From an uncultured Phascolarctobacterium sp. (lineage in GTDB: Bacteria; Bacillota; Negativicutes; Acidaminococcales; Acidaminococcaceae): a stretch of 6,743 nt of DNA. Both the position numbers and the translations under genes were made by a program. Shown here piece after piece: positions 1 through 6,338 of the stretch (the stretch's first letter is position 1; each line of letters begins with the position of its first letter). The notes beneath the pieces are model-generated. The model was not told the origin of the DNA and made no database searches. It saw only the letters and a program-made list of their open reading frames with translations. The stretch covers positions 1 to 6,743 of the forward strand of contig CASEGD010000060.1 in assembly GCA_949287345.1 (NCBI GenBank). The letters are read 5' to 3'.

Positions 1-1568
1 TTGATGATGTCTTTAAAATACGTCGTCAGCATATTGACAATCAGCTCGCCCAGCTCGGTGGATACCAGCTTTTTGCCGTCTTTGACGATGTAGCCGCGGT
101 CCAGAATGGTCTGGATGGTCGGCGAATAGGTACTCGGGCGGCCGATGCCTTTTTCTTCCAGCTCTTTAACCAGCGTCGCTTCCGTAAAATGCGGGGGCGG
201 TTCGGTAAAATGCTGTTCCGCAGGCAGCAGCTTGTAAAGTTTAAGCGCCGTCTGCGCGGGCAGATACGGAACTTCCTTCTCTTTTTCGCTGGCCAGTTCT
301 TTTTTATCGCTCAGCTTCAAAAAGCCGTCAAATTTCAGCACAGCACCGCCTGCACGCAGCTGGTAGCCTGCCGCGCCAATGAGCAAAGTAGTTACGTCAT
401 ACAGCGCAGCCTTCATCTGGCAGGCCACGGTGCGGTTCCAGATAAGCGTGTACAGCTTCAGCTGGTCTTTGCTCAAATACGGTGCAACTTCTTCCGGCGT
501 GCGCGCCACGGACGTCGGGCGGATAGCCTCGTGCGCGTCCTGCGCGTTCTTTTTGCTGCTGTAAACATTAACGTGCGCCGGTACATATTCCTTGCCGTAG
601 GTTTCGCCGATGTAGCTGCGCAGCTCTGCCGTCGCCACGTCGGATAAACGCACGGAGTCGGTACGCATGTAGGTAATTAAACCTACCGCGCCACCCTTGC
701 CGACGTTAACGCCTTCATAAAGTTGCTGTGCCAGCATCATCGTCTTTTTGGTGGAAAAGTTCAGCTTGCGCACAGCGTCCTGCTGCAAACTGCTGGTAGT
801 GTACGGCGGCAACGGGTTACGTTTGCGCTCTTTTTTGGTTGCTTCTTCCACAACGTAGGCCGCGCCTTTTAAATCAGCTTCTACCTTCGCCGCTTCTTCG
901 GCGTTGTGAATCTCCAGCTTTTTGCCGTTGTATTTAATTACGTCCGCGTCAAACAGCGGTGCTTTATCCTTCTCGCGCAGGCGGGCGGTAACCGTCCAGT
1001 ATTCCTGCGGCACAAAATCATTAATTTCCTTTTCGCGGTCGCAGATGATTTTAACGGCAACGGTCTGCACACGTCCCGCGCTTAAGCCCTTGCGGATTTT
1101 GCGCCACAGCAGCGGGCTGAGCTGATAACCCACAATGCGGTCGATAATGCGGCGCGTCTGCTGCGCGTCAACCATGTCCAGATCAATCTTGCGCGGATGC
1201 TTTAACGCTTCCTTTACCGCGCCCGGCGTAATTTCGTGGAATTCAATGCGGCAGTCGCTTTCCGGGTCCAGCCCCAAAATATAGGCCAGATGCCAGCCGA
1301 TTGCCTCTCCCTCGCGGTCCGGGTCAGTTGCGATATAAACTTTATCGGCCTTTTTGGCCGCTGCTTTCAATTCCTTAATCAGTTCGCCCTTGCCGCGGAT
1401 ATTGATGTATTTAGGCTCAAAACCGTTTTCGATATCCACGCCGAAAATGCTCTTGGGCAAATCGCGCAGGTGCCCCATGGAAGCGCGCACCGTGTAATTA
1501 CGCCCCAAAAACTTTTCTATCGTTTTCGACTTGGCGGGTGATTCCACAATCACTAAGTTTTTTGTCAT
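1..1568 (-). CDS. topA: DNA topoisomerase I (type IA), C-terminus cut by window edge
   Basis: Type IA topoisomerase, which relaxes negatively supercoiled DNA by nicking one strand and passing the other through. I translated 522 codons from the ATG at 1566-1568; the reading frame runs off the left edge. The N-terminal Toprim domain has MTKNLVIVESPAKSKTI with the catalytic Glu9, and TDPDREGEAIGWHL with acidic residues Asp82, Asp84 and Glu86 that bind Mg2+. Next come the family segments DAQQTRRIIDRIVGYQLSP and GLSAGRVQTVAVKII, then GLITYMRTDS carrying the active-site Tyr300 (codon 669-671) and the following Arg302. Near the edge, GIGRPSTYSPTIQTILDRGYI is also characteristic. Bacterial TopA is usually about 690-870 residues, so the missing part should hold the rest of the core and any zinc-binding C-terminal repeats. 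It follows dprA directly in the same direction, with the dprA stop codon overlapping its ribosome binding site, a common Firmicutes arrangement. No disruption is seen in the visible part. Confidence 0.97.
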   Translation of the reverse strand, partial: MTKNLVIVESPAKSKTIEKFLGRNYTVRASMGHLRDLPKSIFGVDIENGFEPKYINIRGKGELIKELKAAAKKADKVYIATDPDREGEAIGWHLAYILGLDPESDCRIEFHEITPGAVKEALKHPRKIDLDMVDAQQTRRIIDRIVGYQLSPLLWRKIRKGLSAGRVQTVAVKIICDREKEINDFVPQEYWTVTARLREKDKAPLFDADVIKYNGKKLEIHNAEEAAKVEADLKGAAYVVEEATKKERKRNPLPPYTTSSLQQDAVRKLNFSTKKTMMLAQQLYEGVNVGKGGAVGLITYMRTDSVRLSDVATAELRSYIGETYGKEYVPAHVNVYSSKKNAQDAHEAIRPTSVARTPEEVAPYLSKDQLKLYTLIWNRTVACQMKAALYDVTTLLIGAAGYQLRAGGAVLKFDGFLKLSDKKELASEKEKEVPYLPAQTALKLYKLLPAEQHFTEPPPHFTEATLVKELEEKGIGRPSTYSPTIQTILDRGYIVKDGKKLVSTELGELIVNMLTTYFKDII

Positions 1569-1575
1569 TAAATAT

Positions 1576-1581
1576 CCTCCT
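1576..1581 (-). promoter_or_regulatory. topA ribosome binding site, overlapping the dprA stop codon
   Basis: On the minus strand this is AGGAGG, a full match to the anti-Shine-Dalgarno core, 7 bases before the topA ATG. Its first two bases, together with the preceding base, form the TAG stop of dprA (1580-1582), so ribosomes finishing dprA sit on the topA initiation region. This supports translational coupling. Confidence 0.85.
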
Positions 1582-2656
1582 AAAGCAGGTAATAACTGCG
1601 GGCGGCGGTTTGCGCCACGCGCCCGCTCATTTCCAAATCCAAAAGGCCCATCCCGGCGCTTGCCAGGTCAAGCCCGCTTTTTTCCAGTATTTCTTCCAGC
1701 GAAAGCGGCTCAAAGCTTAAAACTTTTAAAAGCGCTTTGGCGTTATCGTCAAGCCCGTTGTCGTCGTTAAACAGCTGCGGCTGGCGCGGCAGCCTTGCCA
1801 GTTTCAGGCTCTCCAGAATATCTTCCGGGCAGTCCACCAGCTGCGCTCCGCTTTTTATCAGGCTGTGGCAGCCGATGCTTGTCGAAAGGAAGATGCTGCC
1901 CGGCACGCAGTAAACATCGTGCCCTTCGTCCATTGCGTATTCGGCGGTAATCATCGCGCCGCTTTTTTTGGCGGCTTCTACCACCAGTATGCCGTGCGTC
2001 ATGCCGTTAATAATGCGGTTGCGCGACGGAAAGTTATGCCCCATCGGCGGCGTGCCCGGAGGAAATTCCGTAACCAGCGCGCCTTTTTGGGCAATTTCTT
2101 TAAACAGTTCTTTGTTGTTGGCGGGGTAACAAACGTCGATGCCGCAGCCAAATACGGCTACCGTCGTGCCGCCCGCTTCCAGTGCGCCGCGGTGTGCGGC
2201 TGTATCTATGCCTTTGGCGCCGCCGCTGACTATTACCACACCGGCAGCTGCCAAATCGGCGGCAAAAGCATCTGCCGCCTTTAACCCGTAGCCGGACGCT
2301 TCACGCGAGCCGACGATGCCGATGCTGCCGCGTAAATCGGGCAGGCAGCCCTTAACGTACAGCACCTGCGGCGGGTCGTTAATCTGTCTGAGGCTGTGGG
2401 GGTAAGCCTCGTCATTCGGAGTTAAAATCTGTACGCCGTTTGTTTCACAAAAATTTTTCAGCCAGTTCGGGTAATCAAAATCCCTTTTGGCAATAAATTT
2501 CTTAATTTCTTTCTCATCAAGGCCTGTTTCGCGCCACAATTCCGGCGCGGCCATATATGCCCCGGCGGGGCTGTCAAACTTTGCCAAAGCCGCTAACAGT
2601 GCGGCGCTGCGCGACCCGAAGGCGGTAAACAGCGCTGCCAGATAGTAGTTTTCCAA
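1580..2656 (-). CDS. dprA: DNA-processing protein DprA (Smf)
   Basis: DprA/Smf binds incoming single-stranded DNA in the cytoplasm during natural transformation and loads RecA on it. The protein is about 358 residues. Residues 1-80 form a helical, HhH/SAM-like N-terminal region. The central Rossmann-fold domain contains GIVGSREAS (about 113-121), SGGAKGIDTAAHRGAL (about 144-159), TVAVFGCGIDVCYP and FPSRNRIINGMTHGILVVEA (from about 209), all family hallmarks. From about residue 300 a winged-helix (DML1-like) C-terminal domain follows, ending in RSYYLL. I chose the TTG at 2654-2656 because GGAG (2665-2668) lies 8 bases upstream and the resulting start MENYYLAALF resembles other DprA N-termini. 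A GTG at 2663-2665 is in frame but would overlap that GGAG. The gene is intact and directly precedes topA. A consensus promoter lies just upstream. DprA is also found in species not known to be transformable, so presence alone does not show competence. Confidence 0.96.
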   Translation of the reverse strand: MENYYLAALFTAFGSRSAALLAALAKFDSPAGAYMAAPELWRETGLDEKEIKKFIAKRDFDYPNWLKNFCETNGVQILTPNDEAYPHSLRQINDPPQVLYVKGCLPDLRGSIGIVGSREASGYGLKAADAFAADLAAAGVVIVSGGAKGIDTAAHRGALEAGGTTVAVFGCGIDVCYPANNKELFKEIAQKGALVTEFPPGTPPMGHNFPSRNRIINGMTHGILVVEAAKKSGAMITAEYAMDEGHDVYCVPGSIFLSTSIGCHSLIKSGAQLVDCPEDILESLKLARLPRQPQLFNDDNGLDDNAKALLKVLSFEPLSLEEILEKSGLDLASAGMGLLDLEMSGRVAQTAARSYYLL

Positions 2657-2664
2657 GTAACACA

Positions 2665-2668
2665 CTCC
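2665..2668 (-). promoter_or_regulatory. Shine-Dalgarno that decides the TTG start of dprA
   Basis: GGAG on the minus strand, 8 bases before the TTG codon at 2656. The only other nearby in-frame candidate, GTG at 2665, begins on the last base of this site and has no suitable site of its own. The ATG at 2670-2672 is out of frame with dprA. Confidence 0.6.
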
Positions 2669-2697
2669 ACATTATATTGTATCCGCAAATTCGCTTC

Positions 2698-2726
2698 ATT
2701 ATAATGGGTAAATCACTTACTGTCAA
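2698..2726 (-). promoter_or_regulatory. Consensus sigma-A promoter for dprA-topA
   Basis: Minus strand: -35 TTGACA (2721-2726), a 17-base spacer (2704-2720) and -10 TATAAT (2698-2703). Both hexamers match the housekeeping consensus 6 of 6 and the spacer is optimal. Transcription should begin near 2691, leaving a leader of roughly 35 bases before the dprA TTG. The -35 box and most of the spacer overlap the last codons (Leu-Asp-Ser-Lys-stop) of the upstream glycosyltransferase gene, so dprA-topA can be transcribed independently of it. Confidence 0.85.
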
Positions 2727-3849
2727 GCCCGTCCAAAGTTTTTAATACAAAATCTGCCACGGCGTCGGCGGCAAAAGGCTTGCCGTAAACCTCGCGCCTG
2801 CGGTGGCGCAGCTCGTTTTTCGCTTCCGTATCAAGCGCGGCATATTTTTTTACAAAGCCGCACACTTCTTCCGGCGTTGCGGCAATGTTTGCCTCGCATT
2901 TGCGGCACAGGTATTCGGCGTTGCGCACCTCCTGCCCCGGCAGAGGGTCATACAAAATAAATTCAGTGCCGATGGCCAGCGTTTCCGCCGATGTCAGCCC
3001 GCCCGCCTTGCTGATGACGATATCCGCGCTGCGCAAAAGCTGCGGCAGCTCCGCGATAAAATCAAGCACCATGACATTGGGCAGCGCCATTTTTTTCAGC
3101 TTCTCCGCCAGTTCCGTGTTGTGGCCGGTTACGGCGGCAATTTTTAAGCCCTCCACATCGCAGTGGCTGGTCAGCGCGCGCAAAAGCTCCGGCATCGGCA
3201 GTAAACCGTCGCCGCCGCCCATTACAAGGCACAGCGTGTCGTTTTTGCCGTAGCCCAGACGCTCGCGCCACTTATCGCGCTCAAAAGGCGCAGTAAACGC
3301 CGCGCGGATGGGTATACCCGTCGCAACGGCAGGTATGCCAAGCTCCGGCGGCACATCAATATCGGCGTCAGCCGTAAAATAAGCGTCCAGCCCTTTATAA
3401 ATCCACCAGTGGTGAAAATTAAAATCGGTAATAACCGCGCCGACCCACAAATTGGGCGCGCAGCGGCGCTTGTACTGCGTCATCACGCCTGCAGGCGTGG
3501 GGTGCGTAACAATTACGGCGTCCGGCGCTGTTTTTTTGATAAAGCCCTGCGCCAGATACGACAGCAGCAAATTTAAAAAGTCGCGCAGCCATAAGCTGTC
3601 GTTGCCGGTGTTGCTCCAGCGGTACGCAATATCGTACAGCTTTGGCACATGCTTTAAAATGCCGATGTAGCCGCCAAGGATGATATTGCCCAGCCATTTA
3701 GGGAAAAAGTCAAAGGCGCTGCCGTTGACGACTTTTACGTTATCATGTTTTTTAAACGCTTCCTCCAGCGCCTCGGCCGCCATTTTATGCCCGCTGCCGA
3801 GCGGTGCAGAAAGAAGAAGCACGGTATATTTTTGAGCCGTTAAAGACAT
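2713..3849 (-). CDS. MGDG synthase/UgtP-like glycosyltransferase (family GT28)
   Basis: A 378-residue GT-B glycosyltransferase related to plant monogalactosyldiacylglycerol synthase and Bacillus UgtP, which transfer a sugar from a UDP-sugar to diacylglycerol at the inner face of the membrane. The N-terminal half has the acceptor-side glycine motif SAPLGSGHKMAAEAL (14-28), VIVTHPTPAGV (112-122) and ITDFNFHHWWI (140-150), matching the family TDF-x-H-x-x-W pattern. The C-terminal donor half has TGIPI (177-181), GGGDG (211-215), DFIAELPQLLRSADIVISKAGGLTSAE (263-289) and DPLPGQEVRNA (301-311), as in GT28/MurG-like nucleotide-sugar sites. No signal peptide or membrane span is evident, consistent with peripheral membrane association. 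Start ATG 3847-3849 has GAGG (3858-3861) 8 bases upstream. Sugar donor, acceptor and processivity cannot be read from the sequence, so I give no gene symbol. It is read in the same direction as dprA-topA and lies 56 bases from the dprA start; no terminator hairpin is seen between them. Confidence 0.9.
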   Translation of the reverse strand: MSLTAQKYTVLLLSAPLGSGHKMAAEALEEAFKKHDNVKVVNGSAFDFFPKWLGNIILGGYIGILKHVPKLYDIAYRWSNTGNDSLWLRDFLNLLLSYLAQGFIKKTAPDAVIVTHPTPAGVMTQYKRRCAPNLWVGAVITDFNFHHWWIYKGLDAYFTADADIDVPPELGIPAVATGIPIRAAFTAPFERDKWRERLGYGKNDTLCLVMGGGDGLLPMPELLRALTSHCDVEGLKIAAVTGHNTELAEKLKKMALPNVMVLDFIAELPQLLRSADIVISKAGGLTSAETLAIGTEFILYDPLPGQEVRNAEYLCRKCEANIAATPEEVCGFVKKYAALDTEAKNELRHRRREVYGKPFAADAVADFVLKTLDGLDSK

Positions 3850-3885
3850 TTAACAAACCTCATAGAAAATTTTTTGCAAAAAAAC

Positions 3886-3914
3886 TTGAACCTGTTATCA
3901 AAATAATATATCAT
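3886..3914 (+). promoter_or_regulatory. Probable sigma-A promoter for the NAPRTase gene
   Basis: TTGAAC (3886-3891), a 17-base spacer, then TATCAT (3909-3914). The -35 box matches the consensus at 4 of 6 positions and the -10 at 5 of 6, with optimal spacing. Transcription would begin near 3921, giving a leader of about 56 bases. Confidence 0.5.
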
Positions 3915-3966
3915 AAATAACAATTAGTAAAGAAATTAAGCATAATTTTATGTTTGTAAATTTTTT

Positions 3967-3971
3967 GGAGG
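3967..3971 (+). promoter_or_regulatory. Ribosome binding site that fixes the NAPRTase start at 3977
   Basis: GGAGG ends 5 bases before the ATG at 3977-3979. An in-frame ATG 27 bases upstream (3950) has no Shine-Dalgarno sequence before it, and starting there would put this GGAGG inside the coding region. Confidence 0.75.
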
Positions 3972-3976
3972 CTATT

Positions 3977-5029
3977 ATGCAAGAAAGATTACCTGTTGAA
4001 CATTTCCATTTCCCAGTCGAAAAATTTAAGGCGGGTTATTATTCAGACGCGTATTTTCTGCGCACCGAAGAAATTTTAAACGGCGACAACCATCACCCGC
4101 GCGTGCTGATGCAGGTGTTTACCCGCGAGCCGGTTGTGGTTTGCGGCATCGACGAATGCATTGCGCTGATTAAAACCTGCGCGCACAACCCCGAAAACAT
4201 CACTATCCATGCCCTGCATGACGGCGACGAAGTACAGCCTTGGGAAACCCTGATGACGATTGAAGGAGACCTGGCTGACTTTGCGCATCTGGAAACCATT
4301 TACCTTGGCATTTTAGCCCGCCAGAGCCGCATTGCCACCAACGTGCGTCGCACCGTGGAAGCGGCTAACGGCAAACCGGTGCTGTTCTTCCCCGCGCGCT
4401 ACGATACCTGGCAGACGCAGGAAGGCGACGGCTACGCTGCCAAAATCGGCGGCATCAAGGGCTTTTCCACCGATGCCAACGCACTGGCCAGCGGCGGCAA
4501 GGGGCTGGGCACTATCCCCCACGCTTTAATCGCCTCCTACAACGGCGATACGGTTGCTGCAACCGCTGCTTTTGATAAGTACTGCGACAAAAACATCGCG
4601 CGTATTGCGCTGGTTGACTTTGACAACGACTGCGTGAACACCTCTTTGGCAGTTGCGCGCAAACTTGGTAAAAACCTTGCCGGCGTGCGCCTTGATACGA
4701 GCGGCACGATGGTTGATAAAAGCCTTTTGAACCAGCTGGGCATGTTTAACCCCACCGGCGTTTGTAAAGAGCTTGTATGGAACGTGCGCCGCGCGTTGGA
4801 CGCCGAAGGCTTTGACTATGTAAAAATTATCGTATCCGGCGGCTTTAACCCGCAGCGCATTAAAGAATTTGAAGCGCTGGGTGTGCCGGTTGACACCTAC
4901 GCCGTCGGCAGCAGCCTGTTTGACGGCAACATCAACTTTACCGCCGATATCGTTATGGTTGACGGCAAAGAATGCCACAAGGCGGGGCGCAAACATCTGC
5001 CCAACCCGCGTTTGGAACTTGTAAAATAA
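3977..5029 (+). CDS. pncB: Nicotinate phosphoribosyltransferase (NAPRTase)
   Basis: Converts nicotinate and PRPP, with ATP hydrolysis, to nicotinate mononucleotide, the entry step of the Preiss-Handler NAD salvage route in the cytoplasm. The protein is 350 residues, short compared with the roughly 400-490 of enterobacterial or Bacillus types but like compact archaeal/clostridial forms. Visible family features are KAGYYSDAYFLR near the N-terminus (18-29), LARQSRIATNVRR (113-125), FFPARYDTWQ (137-146), GIKGFSTDANALA (159-171), GTIPHALIASYNGDT (178-192; His182 is the candidate for the phosphorylated or active-site histidine), IALVDFDND (210-218), GVRLDTSG (236-243) and IIVSGGFNPQRIKEFEALGVPVDTYAVGSSLF (284-315), the last two being typical of the phosphate/PRPP-binding barrel. 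The start was chosen from GGAGG at 3967-3971. It is followed after 4 bases by an intrinsic terminator and then hydF. A nicotinamide (nadV type) substrate cannot be strictly excluded from sequence reading, but the motifs fit NAPRTase better. Confidence 0.9.
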   Translation: MQERLPVEHFHFPVEKFKAGYYSDAYFLRTEEILNGDNHHPRVLMQVFTREPVVVCGIDECIALIKTCAHNPENITIHALHDGDEVQPWETLMTIEGDLADFAHLETIYLGILARQSRIATNVRRTVEAANGKPVLFFPARYDTWQTQEGDGYAAKIGGIKGFSTDANALASGGKGLGTIPHALIASYNGDTVAATAAFDKYCDKNIARIALVDFDNDCVNTSLAVARKLGKNLAGVRLDTSGTMVDKSLLNQLGMFNPTGVCKELVWNVRRALDAEGFDYVKIIVSGGFNPQRIKEFEALGVPVDTYAVGSSLFDGNINFTADIVMVDGKECHKAGRKHLPNPRLELVK

Positions 5030-5033
5030 ACAA

Positions 5034-5063
5034 AAGCACTGCGTAATGCAGTGCTTATTTTTT
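5034..5063 (+). terminator. Intrinsic terminator (or attenuator) between NAPRTase and hydF
   Basis: A perfect 9-bp stem, AAGCACTGC (5034-5042) and GCAGTGCTT (5048-5056), closes a 5-base loop GTAAT and is followed by A and six T's (5058-5063). It begins 4 bases after the NAPRTase stop codon and ends only 17 bases before the hydF ATG, so it may set the read-through level into hydF. Confidence 0.9.
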
Positions 5064-5080
5064 AGAAAGAAGGATTTACT

Positions 5081-6295
5081 ATGGATTTAAACGCCACACC
5101 GGCGTCAGAACGCACGCATATCGGTATCTTCGGTAAGCGCAACGCCGGCAAATCCAGCCTGATTAACGCCATTACCGGGCAGAACCTGGCGATTGTTTCG
5201 GACACCAAAGGCACAACGACCGACCCCGTGTACAAGGCGATGGAAATTTTGCCGCTCGGCCCCGTAATGCTTATCGACACCCCGGGTATCGACGACGTTG
5301 GCGAACTGGGCGCGCAGCGCGTGCAAAAAGCCGTGCAGGTGCTGAATAAAACGGATATCGCCGTGCTCGTTATCGACAGCACGCTTGGCCCTGATAAAGA
5401 AGATACGGAGCTTTTAGAGCGCATTAAAGAAAAAAAGCTGCCTGTTATCACCGTCTTTACCAAAGCAGCGGTCAGCACAGATTTAACGGAATTTGAAAAA
5501 ATCCTCGGCGTAAAATGCATGGCGGTCGATTCCGCCGCAGGCACCAACATTGCCGCACTGCGCCTTGCCCTTGCCGGCCTTATGCCGGATAAAAAAGACC
5601 CGCAGCAGCTTGTCGGCGATTTGGTACAGCCCGGCGACGTTGCCGTTCTGGTTGTGCCGGTAGACAGCGCCGCCCCCAAAGGCAGGCTGATACTGCCGCA
5701 GCAGCAGGTAATCCGCGGGCTGCTGGACGCAGGCGCCATGCCCATTGTAACGCGCGACAGCGAACTTACGCAATGCCTAGCGTCGCTTGCGGCAAAACCT
5801 AAAATTATCATCACCGACAGCCAGGTTTTCGGCTTTGTTGCCAAAACCGTGCCGCAGAATATTTTGCTGACCTCGTTTTCCATTTTGTTTGCCCGCTACA
5901 AAGGCGATTTGAAAGAAGCGGTACGCAGCGTTAACATGCTGCGCCACATCAAGGACGGCGACAAAATTTTAATCAGCGAAGGCTGTACCCACCACCGCCA
6001 GTGCGGCGACATCGGCACCGTTAAACTGCCCGCCTGGATTAAAAAATTTACCGGCGCAGAGCCACAGTTTGAATGGACCAGCGGCACGGGCTTCGCCGAA
6101 GATTTGAGCAAGTATAAACTGATTATACACTGCGGCGCGTGCATGCTGAACGAAAAGGAAATGCAGCACCGCATCCGCTGCGCACAGCAAAAGGGCGTCC
6201 CCATCACCAACTACGGTATCACCATCGCCTATATCAACGGCATCCTCCGCCGCACCCTTGGCCCCTTCCCCGATATTTTGAAGGAGTTGGAGTAA
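5081..6295 (+). CDS. hydF: [FeFe]-hydrogenase H-cluster maturation GTPase HydF
   Basis: HydF is the cytoplasmic GTPase and iron-sulfur scaffold on which the 2Fe subcluster of the H-cluster is assembled with HydE and HydG before delivery to the hydrogenase HydA. The 404 residues show the full three-domain plan. The N-terminal TrmE/Era-like G domain has the P-loop GKRNAGKS (18-25), the G2 threonines in DTKGTTTDPVY (41-51) and DTPG (66-69). A middle dimerisation domain covers roughly 175-265. The C-terminal cluster domain has Cys302-Thr-His304 and, 45 residues later, His350-Cys351-Gly-Ala-Cys354, i.e. the CxHx(n)HCxxC signature that binds the [4Fe-4S] cluster. The start ATG has AAGGA (5070-5074) 6 bases upstream. 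Odd feature: the G4 guanine-specificity motif NKxD is replaced by Thr-Lys-Ala-Ala (127-130). The partner maturases hydE and hydG are not in the window. An intrinsic terminator lies just upstream with little room for a promoter, and another follows the gene. Confidence 0.96.
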   Translation: MDLNATPASERTHIGIFGKRNAGKSSLINAITGQNLAIVSDTKGTTTDPVYKAMEILPLGPVMLIDTPGIDDVGELGAQRVQKAVQVLNKTDIAVLVIDSTLGPDKEDTELLERIKEKKLPVITVFTKAAVSTDLTEFEKILGVKCMAVDSAAGTNIAALRLALAGLMPDKKDPQQLVGDLVQPGDVAVLVVPVDSAAPKGRLILPQQQVIRGLLDAGAMPIVTRDSELTQCLASLAAKPKIIITDSQVFGFVAKTVPQNILLTSFSILFARYKGDLKEAVRSVNMLRHIKDGDKILISEGCTHHRQCGDIGTVKLPAWIKKFTGAEPQFEWTSGTGFAEDLSKYKLIIHCGACMLNEKEMQHRIRCAQQKGVPITNYGITIAYINGILRRTLGPFPDILKELE

Positions 6296-6309
6296 GTACA
6301 TATATAAAC

Positions 6310-6338
6310 AAAAAGAGCAGGACAAACCTGCTCTTTTT
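6310..6338. terminator. Bidirectional intrinsic terminator between hydF and the GntR-type gene
   Basis: A perfect 12-bp stem, AAAAAGAGCAGG (6310-6321) paired with CCTGCTCTTTTT (6327-6338), encloses the loop ACAAA. It is T-rich on the 3' side in both directions, so it can stop rightward transcription from hydF (stop codon at 6293-6295) and leftward transcription from the regulator gene, whose TAA stop (6338-6340) overlaps the base of the stem. Confidence 0.9.

Larger units (their letters stand above)
3850..3976. other. AT-rich divergent intergenic region
   Basis: This 127-base gap separates the leftward glycosyltransferase gene from the rightward nicotinate phosphoribosyltransferase gene and must hold both promoters. 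It is far more AT-rich than the flanking coding DNA. The rightward promoter is listed separately. For the leftward gene, the best -10 candidate I see is TATATT (minus strand, 3905-3910), without a convincing -35 box. An inverted pair TGTTAT (3893-3898) and ATAACA (3917-3922) flanks the rightward -10 box and could be an operator, but this is weak evidence in such AT-rich DNA. I see no riboswitch or small RNA. Confidence 0.6.

Noticed and set aside
189..647. Open frame of 152 codons on the plus strand, antisense to topA
   Set aside because: It lies wholly opposite the well-supported topA reading frame, has no recognisable domain, and long antisense frames are expected in GC-rich coding DNA.
1865..2284. 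Open frame of 139 codons opposite dprA
   Set aside because: Composition is low-complexity Ala/Arg/His-rich, as shadows are, and dprA motifs on the other strand fully account for the region.
2671..2676. A second TATAAT on the minus strand just before dprA
   Set aside because: The sequence at the proper distance upstream (ATGAAG) does not resemble a -35 box, and a transcript from it would start at or after the dprA Shine-Dalgarno.
3950..3976. Upstream in-frame ATG as the NAPRTase start, adding MFVNFLEAI
   Set aside because: No ribosome binding site precedes it, while GGAGG sits correctly before the ATG at 3977.
4526..4996. Open frame of 156 codons opposite the NAPRTase gene
   Set aside because: It is antisense to conserved NAPRTase motifs and has no family resemblance.
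5019..5047. Possible hydF promoter TTGTAA-17-CGTAAT
   Set aside because: The -10 box lacks the key first T and second A and falls in the terminator loop. Any transcript would start inside the hairpin.
5062..5883. Open frame of 273 codons on the minus strand opposite hydF
   Set aside because: Long but Ser/Thr/Arg-rich with no domain. The plus-strand HydF motifs cover the same bases, and the frame would begin inside hydF and run into the terminator.
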